64,000 bases of DNA. It comes from Hoeflea sp. 108. GTDB lineage: Bacteria > Pseudomonadota > Alphaproteobacteria > Rhizobiales > Rhizobiaceae. The stretch spans positions 3,350,839-3,414,838 of the forward strand of contig NZ_KB890024.1 in NCBI RefSeq assembly GCF_000372965.1, written 5' to 3'. The notes below the pieces were generated by a model. It was not told the origin of the DNA. It saw only the letters and a program-made list of their open reading frames with translations, and did no database searches. This document shows positions 16,582 to 25,168 of the stretch, piece after piece. A program made the position numbers and the translations under genes. The stretch's first letter is position 1, and every line of letters begins with the position of its first letter.

Positions 16582-17670
16582 TCAGAGAGACGCCAGCGCT
16601 TCCTCGAGGAAGGATGCATCGGCCCATTCGGCGACATCGAAGTCGTTGCGGATGTAGCCGTGGGCCTTCAGGAAGTTCTTCTCGATGGTGAGGCCGGCGA
16701 GGTTCTGCGCCGACAGGTTCGGCACCAGATCGTAGGCGCGCAGGGCACGGGCGATCTCGGAGGCGTCGGGGTAGATCGTGGTGCGCTGGAACACCTCGGC
16801 TGCGGCATCCGGATTGGCGTTGATCCAGCGCCCGGCACGGATGGCGGCGCGCAGGAAGGCCACGACGACGTCCCGGTGGGTGTCGGCGAACTCCTTGGAG
16901 ATGGTGATGGTGCGCGGCGCGTTGGCGATCTTCAGCGTCCAGTCTGGATAAAGGTCGAGATCGTCGATGACCTTGAACCGGCCGCTGGCCTCCAGTCGCT
17001 TGGCGTTGCCGACCGAATAGTCGTAGATCGCGTCGATCCGGCCTTCGAGCAGGGCGCGCGCCTCGCGGCTGTGGGTTCCCGAAACCAGCGCGTCGAGATC
17101 GGTGTGGCGCTGGGCCCAGATGCCGGCCGGCGTGCGCGCCGGTACCTCCTTGTGGCTGTCGCGGTCCTCGATATCGACCCATTGCACATCGGCGCGGCCA
17201 AGGCCGTGCAGCGCCAGCGCCGCCAGGATGCCGTGCTCTGACGTGGCGCGGCGGTGATCGATCTTCTCGGTGCGCAGGCTCTTGTAGATGCCGAAGGCGC
17301 GGCCCTTGAGATCGGCGACGCGATAGATGTCGTCATTTGCCCTGACGATGATCTTGCCGGCCGGCTGGGCCTGGGTCAGGCCGATCAGCACGGTGGGCCT
17401 GAGATCGGCCTGGGCCCACACCGCCGGGCTGTTGCCGCCATCGCGGATCAGCCTGTCGGAGGAATGGTCGTAATGCGGCTTCCAGGCGTCCTCGTCGGCG
17501 AGCGACCGGAGATAGGTGGCGGATGCCCCTACCCTTGCCAGCTCGTCGTCGATCCAGCCGAGTTCGAGGGCCACGTTCGACGCCACCAGAACCGGGCAGA
17601 TGGTGTAGAGCAGTTCGCGCGAGGCGGCGTTGGCGACGTCGGTCGCGGACGGCTTGAAGTTGGTTCCCAT
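16582..17670 (-). CDS. DszB-like sulfinate desulfinase homologue, copy 1
   Basis: 362 residues and a clear paralogue of the next gene, without a signal peptide. Catalytic-site equivalents are Cys25 in LLYTICPVLVASNVA and His66, Arg76 and Gly79 in PHYDHSSDRLIRDGGNSP, again with 10- and 3-residue spacing. The end (EWADASFLEEAL) matches the DszB C-terminus pattern. GAGGAG lies seven bases before the ATG. The stop is 30 bases before the paralogue's start. Substrate choice probably differs between copies, because the residues between the His and Arg differ (YDHSSDRLI versus FGHQLDHLF). Confidence 0.78.
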   Translation of the reverse strand: MGTNFKPSATDVANAASRELLYTICPVLVASNVALELGWIDDELARVGASATYLRSLADEDAWKPHYDHSSDRLIRDGGNSPAVWAQADLRPTVLIGLTQAQPAGKIIVRANDDIYRVADLKGRAFGIYKSLRTEKIDHRRATSEHGILAALALHGLGRADVQWVDIEDRDSHKEVPARTPAGIWAQRHTDLDALVSGTHSREARALLEGRIDAIYDYSVGNAKRLEASGRFKVIDDLDLYPDWTLKIANAPRTITISKEFADTHRDVVVAFLRAAIRAGRWINANPDAAAEVFQRTTIYPDASEIARALRAYDLVPNLSAQNLAGLTIEKNFLKAHGYIRNDFDVAEWADASFLEEALASL

Positions 17671-17718
17671 GTCAGTCTCCTCGATGATTGAGTGGTGTTG
17701 GCGCGGCGCTGCTGCCGG

Positions 17719-18564
17719 TCAGCCGTCGAAGCCCTGCTTCCAGCGCAGGAGGTGGCGCTGCAGAAGCGCCATGGAGCGGTCGATGAAGAAGCCGACGACA
17801 CCGATCACCACCATGCAGACCAGCAGCTGGTCGGTCATGAGCAGCGACTGGGCGCGGAAGATCAGGTAGCCGACGCCTTCCATGCCGCTCAGGCCCTCGG
17901 CCACCACCACCAGCGCCCAGGCAAGGCTGGCGCCGTAGCGCACGCCGACCAGGATGGAGGGCATGGCGCCGGGAATGATGACCTTGCGGATGAGCTGCCA
18001 GCGCGTCAGCGTCAGCACGTTGGCGAGTTCGATGTAGTTCTTCTCGACGCCGCGGATGCCCTGCAGCGTGTTGAGGAAGACGGGGAAGAACACCGTCTTG
18101 GTGATGACCACGATCTTGGCCGCGGGGCCGATGCCGACCCACAGCACGATCAGCGGCAGCCAGGCGATGCCGGGAATGTGGCGGATGCCGTCGAGCGTCG
18201 GCCCGAGCACCTTTTCGACCGTGCGCGACAGGCCGGCGGCAATGCCAAGCCCGATGCCCAGCACCGAGCCATAGACGAAGGCCTGGGTGACGATGTTGAT
18301 GCTGGCCAGGAAATCGAGGTGGAAGCTCTGCTTGTTCACCATGTCGAAGAACGACAGCAAGGTGGTGGACGGCAGCGGCAGGAAGATCGGCGACACCCAT
18401 GCGCGCTGCGAGGCCAGTTGCCACAACGCCAGCACCGCAAGGGGAATGATCAGGCCGATGCCGATGTTGCGCAGCCGGTTGGGGGCCGCGCCTGCTTCGA
18501 GGCGTTTTTCCGCCGGCCTGGCGCGCGCAGCCTCCGGCCGTGCGTTCACGGTGGTGACGCTCAT
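17719..18564 (-). CDS. ABC transporter permease (SsuC/TauC type)
   Basis: 281 residues. After a charged N-terminus (about 35 residues) there are six or so membrane helices of the BPD_transp_1 fold. The conserved EAA-type cytoplasmic loop is visible around IRGVEKNYIELANVLTLTRW, followed by KVIIPGAMPSILVGVRYG. It partners the SsuB-type ATPase and the secreted binding protein of the same operon; stop-to-start spacing to the first DszB-like gene is 48 bases. Confidence 0.92.
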   Translation of the reverse strand: MSVTTVNARPEAARARPAEKRLEAGAAPNRLRNIGIGLIIPLAVLALWQLASQRAWVSPIFLPLPSTTLLSFFDMVNKQSFHLDFLASINIVTQAFVYGSVLGIGLGIAAGLSRTVEKVLGPTLDGIRHIPGIAWLPLIVLWVGIGPAAKIVVITKTVFFPVFLNTLQGIRGVEKNYIELANVLTLTRWQLIRKVIIPGAMPSILVGVRYGASLAWALVVVAEGLSGMEGVGYLIFRAQSLLMTDQLLVCMVVIGVVGFFIDRSMALLQRHLLRWKQGFDG

Positions 18565-18626
18565 GGTGGTTCTCCAGTCATTTCAGGAAGGGCGTCGGCC
18601 CGCTCGGGGCCGACGAGGCAAGAGGA

Positions 18627-19709
18627 TCAGTTGTAGACGGAGTACTGACCGCCCTTGAAGAAACGCGCGTCGACGAACTGGTTGATCGTCTCGTCGGAGA
18701 GGTGGCGCTCGGCGAGGATTTCGTCGCCCGCATCGATGTAGAACTTCTGGAACTTGCGGATCGCCTCGCGGGCGTTGTCGGCCGATTCCTCGCCGTGCAT
18801 GAATTCGAAGGACGACGGATCGGTGATCTGGAACTTGGCGATGTTGACCGGCACGCGCAGTTCCTCGGCGATGATGTCGGCCGACTCGTCGACATGCTCC
18901 TGGATCCAGGCCTTGGTGCGCTCATGGGCAACGAGGAATGCCTGGATGGCCTCCGGATAGGCCTCGACGAAAGGCTTCATGGCGAAATAGGACACCCGGC
19001 CGGCGGAATTGACATAGACGCCGTCGTCGGGGCTGCGGCCGATCACCTTGACCTCGCCCGACAGCCACAATGCCGCCGAGGCCGGCAGGGCGATGTGGGT
19101 GGCGGTGGCGTCGATCGCCCCGCTCAGCAGGGCGGCCGAGGTGGCGGCGCTGTTGGTGATGGTCTCGTAGCGCACCGCGCCCTTGCGGATGCGGGTGTCG
19201 AGCGGCACGCCGGCCTTTTGCAGGATCTCGGTCGGCGAGGTCCAGCCGCAGCCGACGCGGCTGCCGCCAAACTTCTTGTCCTTGAGGTCGGCGACCGTAT
19301 TGATCGCCGCGTCCGCCTTGGCCAGGACCGGGGTGCGGAACTTGTCGGAAGCCGTCGACTGCCAGACGATGACGGCATCGATGCCGTTGGCCTTGTGCAC
19401 GGTCGCCGGGTACATCATGCGCTGGGCGATGGCGAGGCCGCCGCGGTCGAGCAACGCCGCCTCCGCGCCCGACAGTTCAGCCGTGCCCGGATTGATCAGG
19501 TTGATGTCCTTGATGCCGATCTTGGCGAACTCTTCCTGGATGAAGCCCTTCTTCAGGCCGACCACCGTCCACGCCGCCTTGGGCAGGTTGATGAAGTCGA
19601 GCGTCTCCTTGGCCTGCGCCGGCTGCGTGCCGGCCTGGAAGGTCAGGGCGCCTGCCACGGTAAAGGCAAGCGCGCCCGCCAGCCCCAGCAGTTTCGATCG
19701 AATACACAT
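18627..19709 (-). CDS. Secreted nitrate/sulfonate/taurine-type ABC substrate-binding protein
   Basis: 360 residues. The signal peptide (SKLLGLAGALAFTVAGALTF, cut after QAKA-like AQA) distinguishes it from the two cytoplasmic paralogue-like genes downstream. The fold is TauA/SsuA-like with VADLKDKKFGGSRVG as the typical hinge-region motif. The start at 19709 is preferred over 19721 because GGAGA sits six bases upstream. It is the first gene of the operon and defines what is imported, probably an organosulfur anion. Confidence 0.88.
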   Translation of the reverse strand: MCIRSKLLGLAGALAFTVAGALTFQAGTQPAQAKETLDFINLPKAAWTVVGLKKGFIQEEFAKIGIKDINLINPGTAELSGAEAALLDRGGLAIAQRMMYPATVHKANGIDAVIVWQSTASDKFRTPVLAKADAAINTVADLKDKKFGGSRVGCGWTSPTEILQKAGVPLDTRIRKGAVRYETITNSAATSAALLSGAIDATATHIALPASAALWLSGEVKVIGRSPDDGVYVNSAGRVSYFAMKPFVEAYPEAIQAFLVAHERTKAWIQEHVDESADIIAEELRVPVNIAKFQITDPSSFEFMHGEESADNAREAIRKFQKFYIDAGDEILAERHLSDETINQFVDARFFKGGQYSVYN

Positions 19710-19772
19710 TGTCGTCTCCATTTTTCACCAGCCGGCGAACCCGGATGGGGCCGCCCGAAATCTGTGATTGCG

Positions 19773-19800
19773 AGACTATTTTGCTGTCGATTTCAGTCAA
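19773..19800 (-). promoter_or_regulatory. Putative promoter of the desulfinase-like operon
   Basis: Reading the minus strand, TTGACT, a 16-base spacer and TAGTCT lie about 65 bases before the binding-protein start. The -10 match is weak. Confidence 0.35.
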
Positions 19801-19910
19801 TCTGACCACAGGGAGGCGACAGGATAAGCAAAATCATTTCAAATATCCGGAGAATTTTGAAAACTCAGCGCATTATCACGGCATCAACACGTTGAAGAAT
19901 TCTAGATGCG

Positions 19911-19925
19911 ATACGTTTTGCGTAT
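19911..19925. promoter_or_regulatory. LysR-type box in the divergent gap
   Basis: ATAC-N7-GTAT, within ATACGTTTTGCGTAT, is the classical LysR-regulator half-site arrangement. It lies in an AT-rich stretch (about 19.82-20.0 kb) of the 331-base gap between the desulfinase-like operon and the binding-protein/Sco/nitroreductase operon. A LysR gene at 22.6-23.6 kb is the nearest candidate regulator. I see no gene in the gap. Confidence 0.4.
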
Positions 19926-20040
19926 TAGATCGCGGAATTTACATAACCATTAAAGAATTTATTGCAGCCGGAGAAGCTATTGTTTCCAAAAGCAGGAAAG
20001 AGCCTGGGCTAGAACAGCATCGAAGATCATCAACCGCTGC

Positions 20041-20934
20041 ATGAAGGTGGCGACCATGCCTCACCCTGCCGGCATCTCCGACGCGCCCGCCGACCGGCGG
20101 AAGATCCGCATTTCGCCCACAGGCAAGGCAGGTGCCCGCACAGCACTTGTCCGCACCGCCCTGGGCTGCGTCATGGCGCTTGCCGCGATGGCGACGGTGC
20201 CGCAGGCGGTGGCGAGCGCCGGCGACGGCGCTTTGCGCATCGGTGTCACCCATATCCCGCCGCCGCCCGGACCGAGCGACATCAGGCTCTATACGCCCGA
20301 GGGTTTCGACGTGCTTCTGGCCCGCAAGATCGCCGCGGCTCTGGATCGGCCGCTGGAGCTCGTCGAAGTCGATGCCAACGAGGACGACGCGCTGGCCGCA
20401 GGTGCGGTCGATGTCGTGCTGGCCCGCCGCGGCGACAACGACGCACAGCCCGAGAAAACCCGCATCATCAGGAGCGGCTTCCGCTCGGCTGCGACGGTGG
20501 CAATGCGCACCGACACCACCATCCACGGCTGGGACGACCTTGCCGGCCGCACCGTGTGCATCTCGCGCGGCAATGCGGAAGGCGTGCGGCTGGCCGAAGC
20601 CTACCACGCCAACATCCGCCTCACCGAAGCGCCCGCGCGCGGCCTCGTGCAGGTCAGGACCGGCGGCTGCGACGCCGCCATCCACGACGAGGTGCTGCTC
20701 CGGCCGCTGTTCGGTGAGACCGGCTGGCAGAAGTTCTCCGCCACGCTTCCCCCGCTCGAGGAGACGGAACTGGTGGCCCTGCTTGCCACCGACCAGCCCC
20801 GCCTGAGCGACGAGGCGGTGTCGACCCTTGCCCGAACGGTTACATCCCCCAACTGGCCCGGCCTCGGCCGCAAATGGGCCGAGAACGTCGCCTTCGAGGT
20901 CTATCTCGACCAGGACGCCCCCGACTGCCATTGA
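20041..20934 (+). CDS. Periplasmic family-3 solute-binding-like protein
   Basis: 297 residues. A long N-terminus of about 35 residues precedes a hydrophobic signal (VRTALGCVMALAAMATV, cut near VASA). The mature part begins ALRIGVTHIPPPPGPSD and has the family-3 binding fold (EGFDVLLARKIAAALDRPLE, then DVVLARRGD). It lacks a neighbouring permease or ATPase, so it may not be a transport component; family-3 homologues such as MxaJ serve oxidoreductases instead. A start at the second methionine (20056) is possible. It is followed 14 bases later by the Sco gene. Confidence 0.75.
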   Translation: MKVATMPHPAGISDAPADRRKIRISPTGKAGARTALVRTALGCVMALAAMATVPQAVASAGDGALRIGVTHIPPPPGPSDIRLYTPEGFDVLLARKIAAALDRPLELVEVDANEDDALAAGAVDVVLARRGDNDAQPEKTRIIRSGFRSAATVAMRTDTTIHGWDDLAGRTVCISRGNAEGVRLAEAYHANIRLTEAPARGLVQVRTGGCDAAIHDEVLLRPLFGETGWQKFSATLPPLEETELVALLATDQPRLSDEAVSTLARTVTSPNWPGLGRKWAENVAFEVYLDQDAPDCH

Positions 20935-20948
20935 AAGCCCGGACACCC

Positions 20949-21533
20949 ATGCTGAAATCCCTCTACCTCACCCTTGGCCTGCTCACAGCCGTGGCGCAGG
21001 CGACATGGCCGCATGCCGTAAGTGCGGCGCAGGCGTCGACCGATCTCGCCATTGGAGGTCCGTTCGCGCTGACCACCCAGAAAGGGACGCGCCTGTCGGA
21101 CGCCGATCTTCGCGGCAAGCCTTACGCGCTGTTCTTCGGCTTCACCCATTGCCCAGAAGTCTGTCCGACGACGCTGTTCGAGTTGGCCGGCGCGGTCGCC
21201 GAAATCGGCCCCGCCGCCGACGGCCTCAACGTCGTGTTCGTCACCGTCGACCCCGAACGCGACACGCCGGAATATCTGGCCTCCTATCTCGGCACCTTCG
21301 ACCACCGCTTCATCGGCCTGCGCGGTACGCCCGACGAGATTGCGACGGTGGCGCGGGCCTTCAAAGCCACCTATCGCAAGGTGCCGCTGGAAGGCGACGA
21401 CTACACCATGGACCACACGGCGATCGTCTATCTGATGGACGCCGAGGGCCGTTACGTCGACAGGATCGAATATCTCGCCCCCCACGAGGTGCAGGTCGAA
21501 AAGCTCAAGCGCCTGCTCGGCGCCGGCAAGTAA
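20949..21533 (+). CDS. SCO1/SenC-type copper chaperone
   Basis: 194 residues. It has a signal or anchor segment (SLYLTLGLLTAVAQATW) and a thioredoxin-like fold with the copper motif HC68PEVC72P, FVTVDPERDTP and the third ligand His156 in MDHTAIVYL. Sco proteins deliver copper to cytochrome oxidase CuA or act as periplasmic thiol reductants. The start gives a normal signal peptide. It lies between a binding-protein-like gene and a nitroreductase, away from any oxidase genes, so its client may be another copper protein. Confidence 0.9.
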   Translation: MLKSLYLTLGLLTAVAQATWPHAVSAAQASTDLAIGGPFALTTQKGTRLSDADLRGKPYALFFGFTHCPEVCPTTLFELAGAVAEIGPAADGLNVVFVTVDPERDTPEYLASYLGTFDHRFIGLRGTPDEIATVARAFKATYRKVPLEGDDYTMDHTAIVYLMDAEGRYVDRIEYLAPHEVQVEKLKRLLGAGK

Positions 21534-21569
21534 GATTGCGGGCCTGCCCGCCCATCAGGAGAACCACCC

Positions 21570-22430
21570 ATGCCCTTCCCCCTGTCCATCGCCGCGAACG
21601 ACCAGACCGCCAACCAGGCGGCGAGGCTGGCCGAGGCGCGCTACCGCCAGGACCAGGACCAGGACCTGGGTACGGCGCACTGGAACGAGACCGTCGAGAC
21701 GCTGCTGTCGCACCGGAGCGTGCGGTCCTATCTGCCGACCGCCGTGCCCGCGTCGGTGGTCGATCTCGCCGTCACCGCGGCGCAGTCGGCGCCGACCTCG
21801 TCGAACCTGCAGGCCTGGAGCGTGATCGCCGTCGAGGATCCCGGGCTCAAGTCCCGGCTCAACGCGATTTCCGGCGACCAGCGGCATGTCGAGGCGGCCC
21901 CCCTGCTGCTCGTCTGGCTGGCTGATCTCGCCCGCATCCGCACCCTGACCACCGAACGCAGCCGCCCCTCCGAAGGGCTCGACTATACCGAAAGCCTGCT
22001 GCTGGGCGTGATCGACACCGCCCTTGCCGCCCAGAACGCGCTGACGGCATTCGAGTCGCTCGGCTTCGGCACCTGCTACATCGGCGCCATCCGCAACCAC
22101 CCCGAACAGGTCGCTGAACTGCTCGGCCTGCCGCCAGAGGTGCTGCCGGTGTTCGGCATGACAGTCGGCTATCCCGATCCGAAGGTCGCCACCGACATCA
22201 AGCCGCGCCTGCCACGCCGCACCGTGCTGCATCGTGGACGCTACAATGCCGCCAATGCCGGCGACCTCGCCGCCTATGACGCGACGATGCGCGGCTTCCA
22301 GCAGGAGCAGTCGCTGCCGCTGATCGACTGGACCGAACTGGTCAGCCGGCGCATCGGCACGGCAAAGGCGTTGAAGAACCGCGAGAACATCCGCGCCGCG
22401 CTGCTGCAGCTCGGCTTCAAGCTGAAATAG
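21570..22430 (+). CDS. NfsA-like flavin nitroreductase / NAD(P)H-dependent oxidoreductase
   Basis: 286 residues with nitroreductase-fold signatures: LLSHRSVRSYLP (FMN phosphate site), SAPTSSNLQAWSVI and a late GYPDP motif. Such enzymes reduce nitro compounds, quinones or free flavin with NADPH. It ends the small operon that is divergent from the desulfinase-like operon. A flavin reductase partner would normally serve a two-component monooxygenase, but none is encoded here. Confidence 0.88.
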   Translation: MPFPLSIAANDQTANQAARLAEARYRQDQDQDLGTAHWNETVETLLSHRSVRSYLPTAVPASVVDLAVTAAQSAPTSSNLQAWSVIAVEDPGLKSRLNAISGDQRHVEAAPLLLVWLADLARIRTLTTERSRPSEGLDYTESLLLGVIDTALAAQNALTAFESLGFGTCYIGAIRNHPEQVAELLGLPPEVLPVFGMTVGYPDPKVATDIKPRLPRRTVLHRGRYNAANAGDLAAYDATMRGFQQEQSLPLIDWTELVSRRIGTAKALKNRENIRAALLQLGFKLK

Positions 22431-22636
22431 GCGCTCCAGCGCCCTCATAGCCCCGGGTCGGACGAAAGGCAGCAGGCGAAAACTGGCGTTCGCCGCGTGC
22501 TTTGCCCTGTTCGACGCGGGGCTGACGCTTACGCAGATCACGGACCTGACGGTCGGCCCGTCGCTGGATCGATCGGCGAACTGGACGCCCGGCTGTGGCG
22601 GCACCGCTTCAGGCACGCGGTCAGCACCCGCGACCT

Positions 22637-23593
22637 CTAGCCTGAAAACTCGGGAAATTCGCCTGCCACGCCGGGAATGGCGCTGGCGGCGAGGCCGCCG
22701 CGCAGTTCCGCACTTTCCCGACGCAGCCAGTCGAGCAGCAGTTCGATCCTGGGCTGGCGCGCCTTATGGGCGGCGGCGACGAAATGATAGGCGAGCTCCA
22801 ATTGCTGTGGCTTGCCCAGCGGCGCCACCAGCCGCCCGGCACGCAGGTCGGCCTCGGCCAGGCGCAGTTTCGCCAGCGCCAGCCCCTGCCCGGCGACAGC
22901 GGCATCGAGCACCATCGACGACAGGTTGAGTTTCAGCCCGCGCTCGGAATAGCGCACGGGAATGCCCTGCGAACGCAGCCAGCTGCTCCAGCCCGAATGA
23001 TCGGGGTCGTACTCGGCCCCCTCCTCGTGCAGCAGCGGCAGCCCCTGCAGCGAACGCGTGCGCGGCCCGAGATCGTAGTCGTCGGCGAAATCCGGGCTGC
23101 ACACCGGCACCACCGCCTCGGGAAACAGCGTCACCACGAACAGGCCGGGATAGGCGCCCCGACCGAAGCGGATGGCGCAGTCGGTCTCGTCGCGTTCGAC
23201 ATCGGCGATCTCGCTGGTCGCCTTGACCTCGATCTCGACGCCCGGAACCGCCTGTCGGAAACCCTCCAGCCTGGGGATCAGCCACTTGGTGGCGAAGGAC
23301 GGCGGCACCGATATGCGGATCGTCGCCTTCTCGTCGCCGCCGGAAAGACGCGCGATCGATTCCAGCATCGCCTCGAAGGCGTCGGTCAGCCCCGGTTCCA
23401 ACGCCTTGCCCGCTGTCGTCAGGGTCATCTGGCGGTTGCTGCGTACGAACAGCTGCTGGCCGAGATGCTCCTCGAGCAGGCGAACCTGCTGGCCGATGGC
23501 GGCGGAGCTGACATGCAGCTCCTCCGCCGCCCGGGTAAAGCTGAGATAGCGCGCCGCCACCACGAAGGCGCGCAGCGACGTCAGCGGCGGCAT
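22637..23593 (-). CDS. LysR-family transcriptional regulator (GcvA-like)
   Basis: 318 residues. The HTH is at the N-terminus (LRAFVVAARYLSFTRAAEEL, then AIGQQVRLLEEHLG), followed by a periplasmic-binding-like effector domain. The start at MPPLTSLRAF matches the GcvA-type family; a 31-residue extension up to 23686 looks artefactual. It is convergent with the nitroreductase gene and may control that operon or the LysR-type box at 19.9 kb. The 206-base gap after the nitroreductase holds nothing I recognise. Confidence 0.9.
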   Translation of the reverse strand: MPPLTSLRAFVVAARYLSFTRAAEELHVSSAAIGQQVRLLEEHLGQQLFVRSNRQMTLTTAGKALEPGLTDAFEAMLESIARLSGGDEKATIRISVPPSFATKWLIPRLEGFRQAVPGVEIEVKATSEIADVERDETDCAIRFGRGAYPGLFVVTLFPEAVVPVCSPDFADDYDLGPRTRSLQGLPLLHEEGAEYDPDHSGWSSWLRSQGIPVRYSERGLKLNLSSMVLDAAVAGQGLALAKLRLAEADLRAGRLVAPLGKPQQLELAYHFVAAAHKARQPRIELLLDWLRRESAELRGGLAASAIPGVAGEFPEFSG

Positions 23594-23811
23594 CCGCGCC
23601 AGCGTCGGCAGCTTCGACGAACGCCGCAAATTCCCGCTCAATAACCCGCCTTCCGCTGCTGTCCCGCTTGCCGTCCCTGGCTGCACTCTAATGTCTACTA
23701 ATTTTGTATATTAAAGCAGAGCGGCCGGCCGCACCGAAGCAACGTCATCCTCCGTGCACCGGCCGAGGTGGAATGTTTTGCCGAAAACCGGTGCCTGTGG
23801 CGGCGGGCGGA

Positions 23812-24120
23812 TCATCGTCCGGCCTTGTAGAGCGCGGCTGGCGCCTCCTTCAGGGCGACGCGCTGATCGAAGCGGAAATACATCATGTGTCCGCCATCGA
23901 GCACGTCAAGGCGAACGAGCCTGGCCCCGGTGAGCGTTGGGCACCTGGCCGACGAGATAGCTCGAGATCATGTAAGGGAGGCCGGTCCAACCGCTGAGAT
24001 CAGCACCTCCATAGCCGGTTCAGGGTGCGGGCGTGCTGCAGGTCGCCCATCACCCCGATAGAACCCTGCCGCGTCGGGCCCGTGCCGAAATCCCAACTGC
24101 CGGCGATCTCGCGAAGGCGG
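23812..24120 (-). pseudogene. Serine carboxypeptidase (peptidase S10) C-terminal remnant
   Basis: Minus-strand pieces in different frames match the end of S10 carboxypeptidases: EIAGSWDFGTGPTRQG and VMGDLQHARTLN, then GYGGADLSGWTGLPYMISSY, then LDVLDGGHMMYFR (the catalytic-His region), ending KAGR and a true TGA at 23812-23814. Frame changes and a missing stretch separate them, and the N-terminal four fifths of the gene are absent. This accounts for most of the gap between the LysR and aldo/keto reductase genes. Confidence 0.7.
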
Positions 24121-24124
24121 TGCG

Positions 24125-25042
24125 TTACGGCACCGCCCTGCCCTCGCTGGCCTCGAGGATCGCAAACCATTGCTGGCGGTCGAGCGTGACGTCGAGGGCG
24201 CGTGCGAGCGTTGCCAGCCGGGCAGGCTTCATCGTGCCGAGCACCGGCACCAACCGCGCCGGATGGCGCAGCAGCCAGGCGATGGCGACAGCCCCGATGT
24301 CATTGACGCCGGTCTCGGCGGCAACCTGGGTCAGCGCCGCCCGCACCTTGTGCTCGCGCGCGCCGTCGCCTGAAAACAGCGAGCCACCGCCCAGCGGCGA
24401 CCAGATCATCGGCTGATAACGCAGCCTTTGCGCATGGTCGAGGCGGCCGTCGGTCAACGCTGAGGTCTCCAGCACCGAATGCTCGATCTGGTTGGTGACA
24501 AGAGGAATGGACAGGCGCGAGGCCAGGAGGTCGAACTGCGAGGGCGAAAAATTGGAAACGCCGACAGCACGCACCTTGCCCGCCGCCACCAGCTTCTCAA
24601 GGGCTGCCGCCGTCTCGTCCGCATCCATCAGCGGATCCGGCCTGTGGATCAAAAGAAGGTCGAGATAGTCGGTGCCGAGGTTCTTCAGCGAGCGCTCGGC
24701 GGAAGCCACGATGTGGGCAGCGCTTGTGTCGTAGAACTTCAGCCGGTTGTCCGGCCGGTTGGCCGATTTCAGCATGATGTCGCATTTGCTGATCAGCTGG
24801 ATGTCGTCGCGGCGACCGCTCCAGCGCGCCAGGCCGGCGCCGAAGGCAGCCTCCACCTCGTAATTGCCATAGATGTCGGCATGGTCGAAGCTGGTCAGGC
24901 CGAGGTCGGCGGCCGTGCCGATAAGCCGGGCCACGTCCTCGGCCGACGGCTTGCCCTCGTCGAGCAGCCGCCACGCGCCAAAGACCAGCCGCGACAGCAC
25001 GGGTCCGCCGGCCGCGAGTTCGATCTGCCGTGCAATAGCCAT
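24125..25042 (-). CDS. Aldo/keto reductase (YdhF-like)
   Basis: 305 residues, a TIM-barrel NADPH oxidoreductase. The catalytic tetrad is visible as FDHADIYG (Asp, Tyr), LISKCDI (Lys) and LLLIHRPDPL (His), and the cofactor site as a late VLGTMKPARLATLA. The start at MAIARQIEL is natural. It stands alone, downstream of a strong terminator, and the substrate is unknown. Confidence 0.92.
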   Translation of the reverse strand: MAIARQIELAAGGPVLSRLVFGAWRLLDEGKPSAEDVARLIGTAADLGLTSFDHADIYGNYEVEAAFGAGLARWSGRRDDIQLISKCDIMLKSANRPDNRLKFYDTSAAHIVASAERSLKNLGTDYLDLLLIHRPDPLMDADETAAALEKLVAAGKVRAVGVSNFSPSQFDLLASRLSIPLVTNQIEHSVLETSALTDGRLDHAQRLRYQPMIWSPLGGGSLFSGDGAREHKVRAALTQVAAETGVNDIGAVAIAWLLRHPARLVPVLGTMKPARLATLARALDVTLDRQQWFAILEASEGRAVP

Positions 25043-25060
25043 CCGTCACCTCCTCCAATG

Positions 25061-25098
25061 GCCGTCCCCTTTTCCAAGGGCCGTCCCCTCTTCCAAGA
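25061..25098. repeat. Two tandem 19-base copies
   Basis: GGCCGTCCCCTTTTCCAAG is followed directly by a copy with one change. They sit between the aldo/keto reductase start and the metallopeptidase terminator. Confidence 0.7.
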
Positions 25099-25102
25099 AA
25101 AT

Positions 25103-25126
25103 GACGCCCCGGTTGGCCGGGGCGTC
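25103..25126 (-). terminator. Terminator of the YpfJ-type metallopeptidase gene
   Basis: GACGCCCCGG (25103-25112) pairs perfectly with CCGGGGCGTC (25117-25126) around a four-base loop. On the minus strand it is followed by ATTTTCTT. Confidence 0.8.
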
Positions 25127-25168
25127 GCAACGTCGTCGCAATCAGGGCCTTTGGGCCTCAGATCGGCC

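Noticed and set aside
23704..23997. A 97-codon plus-strand gene
   Set aside because: No ribosome site or family features; the opposite strand explains the sequence as an S10 peptidase remnant.
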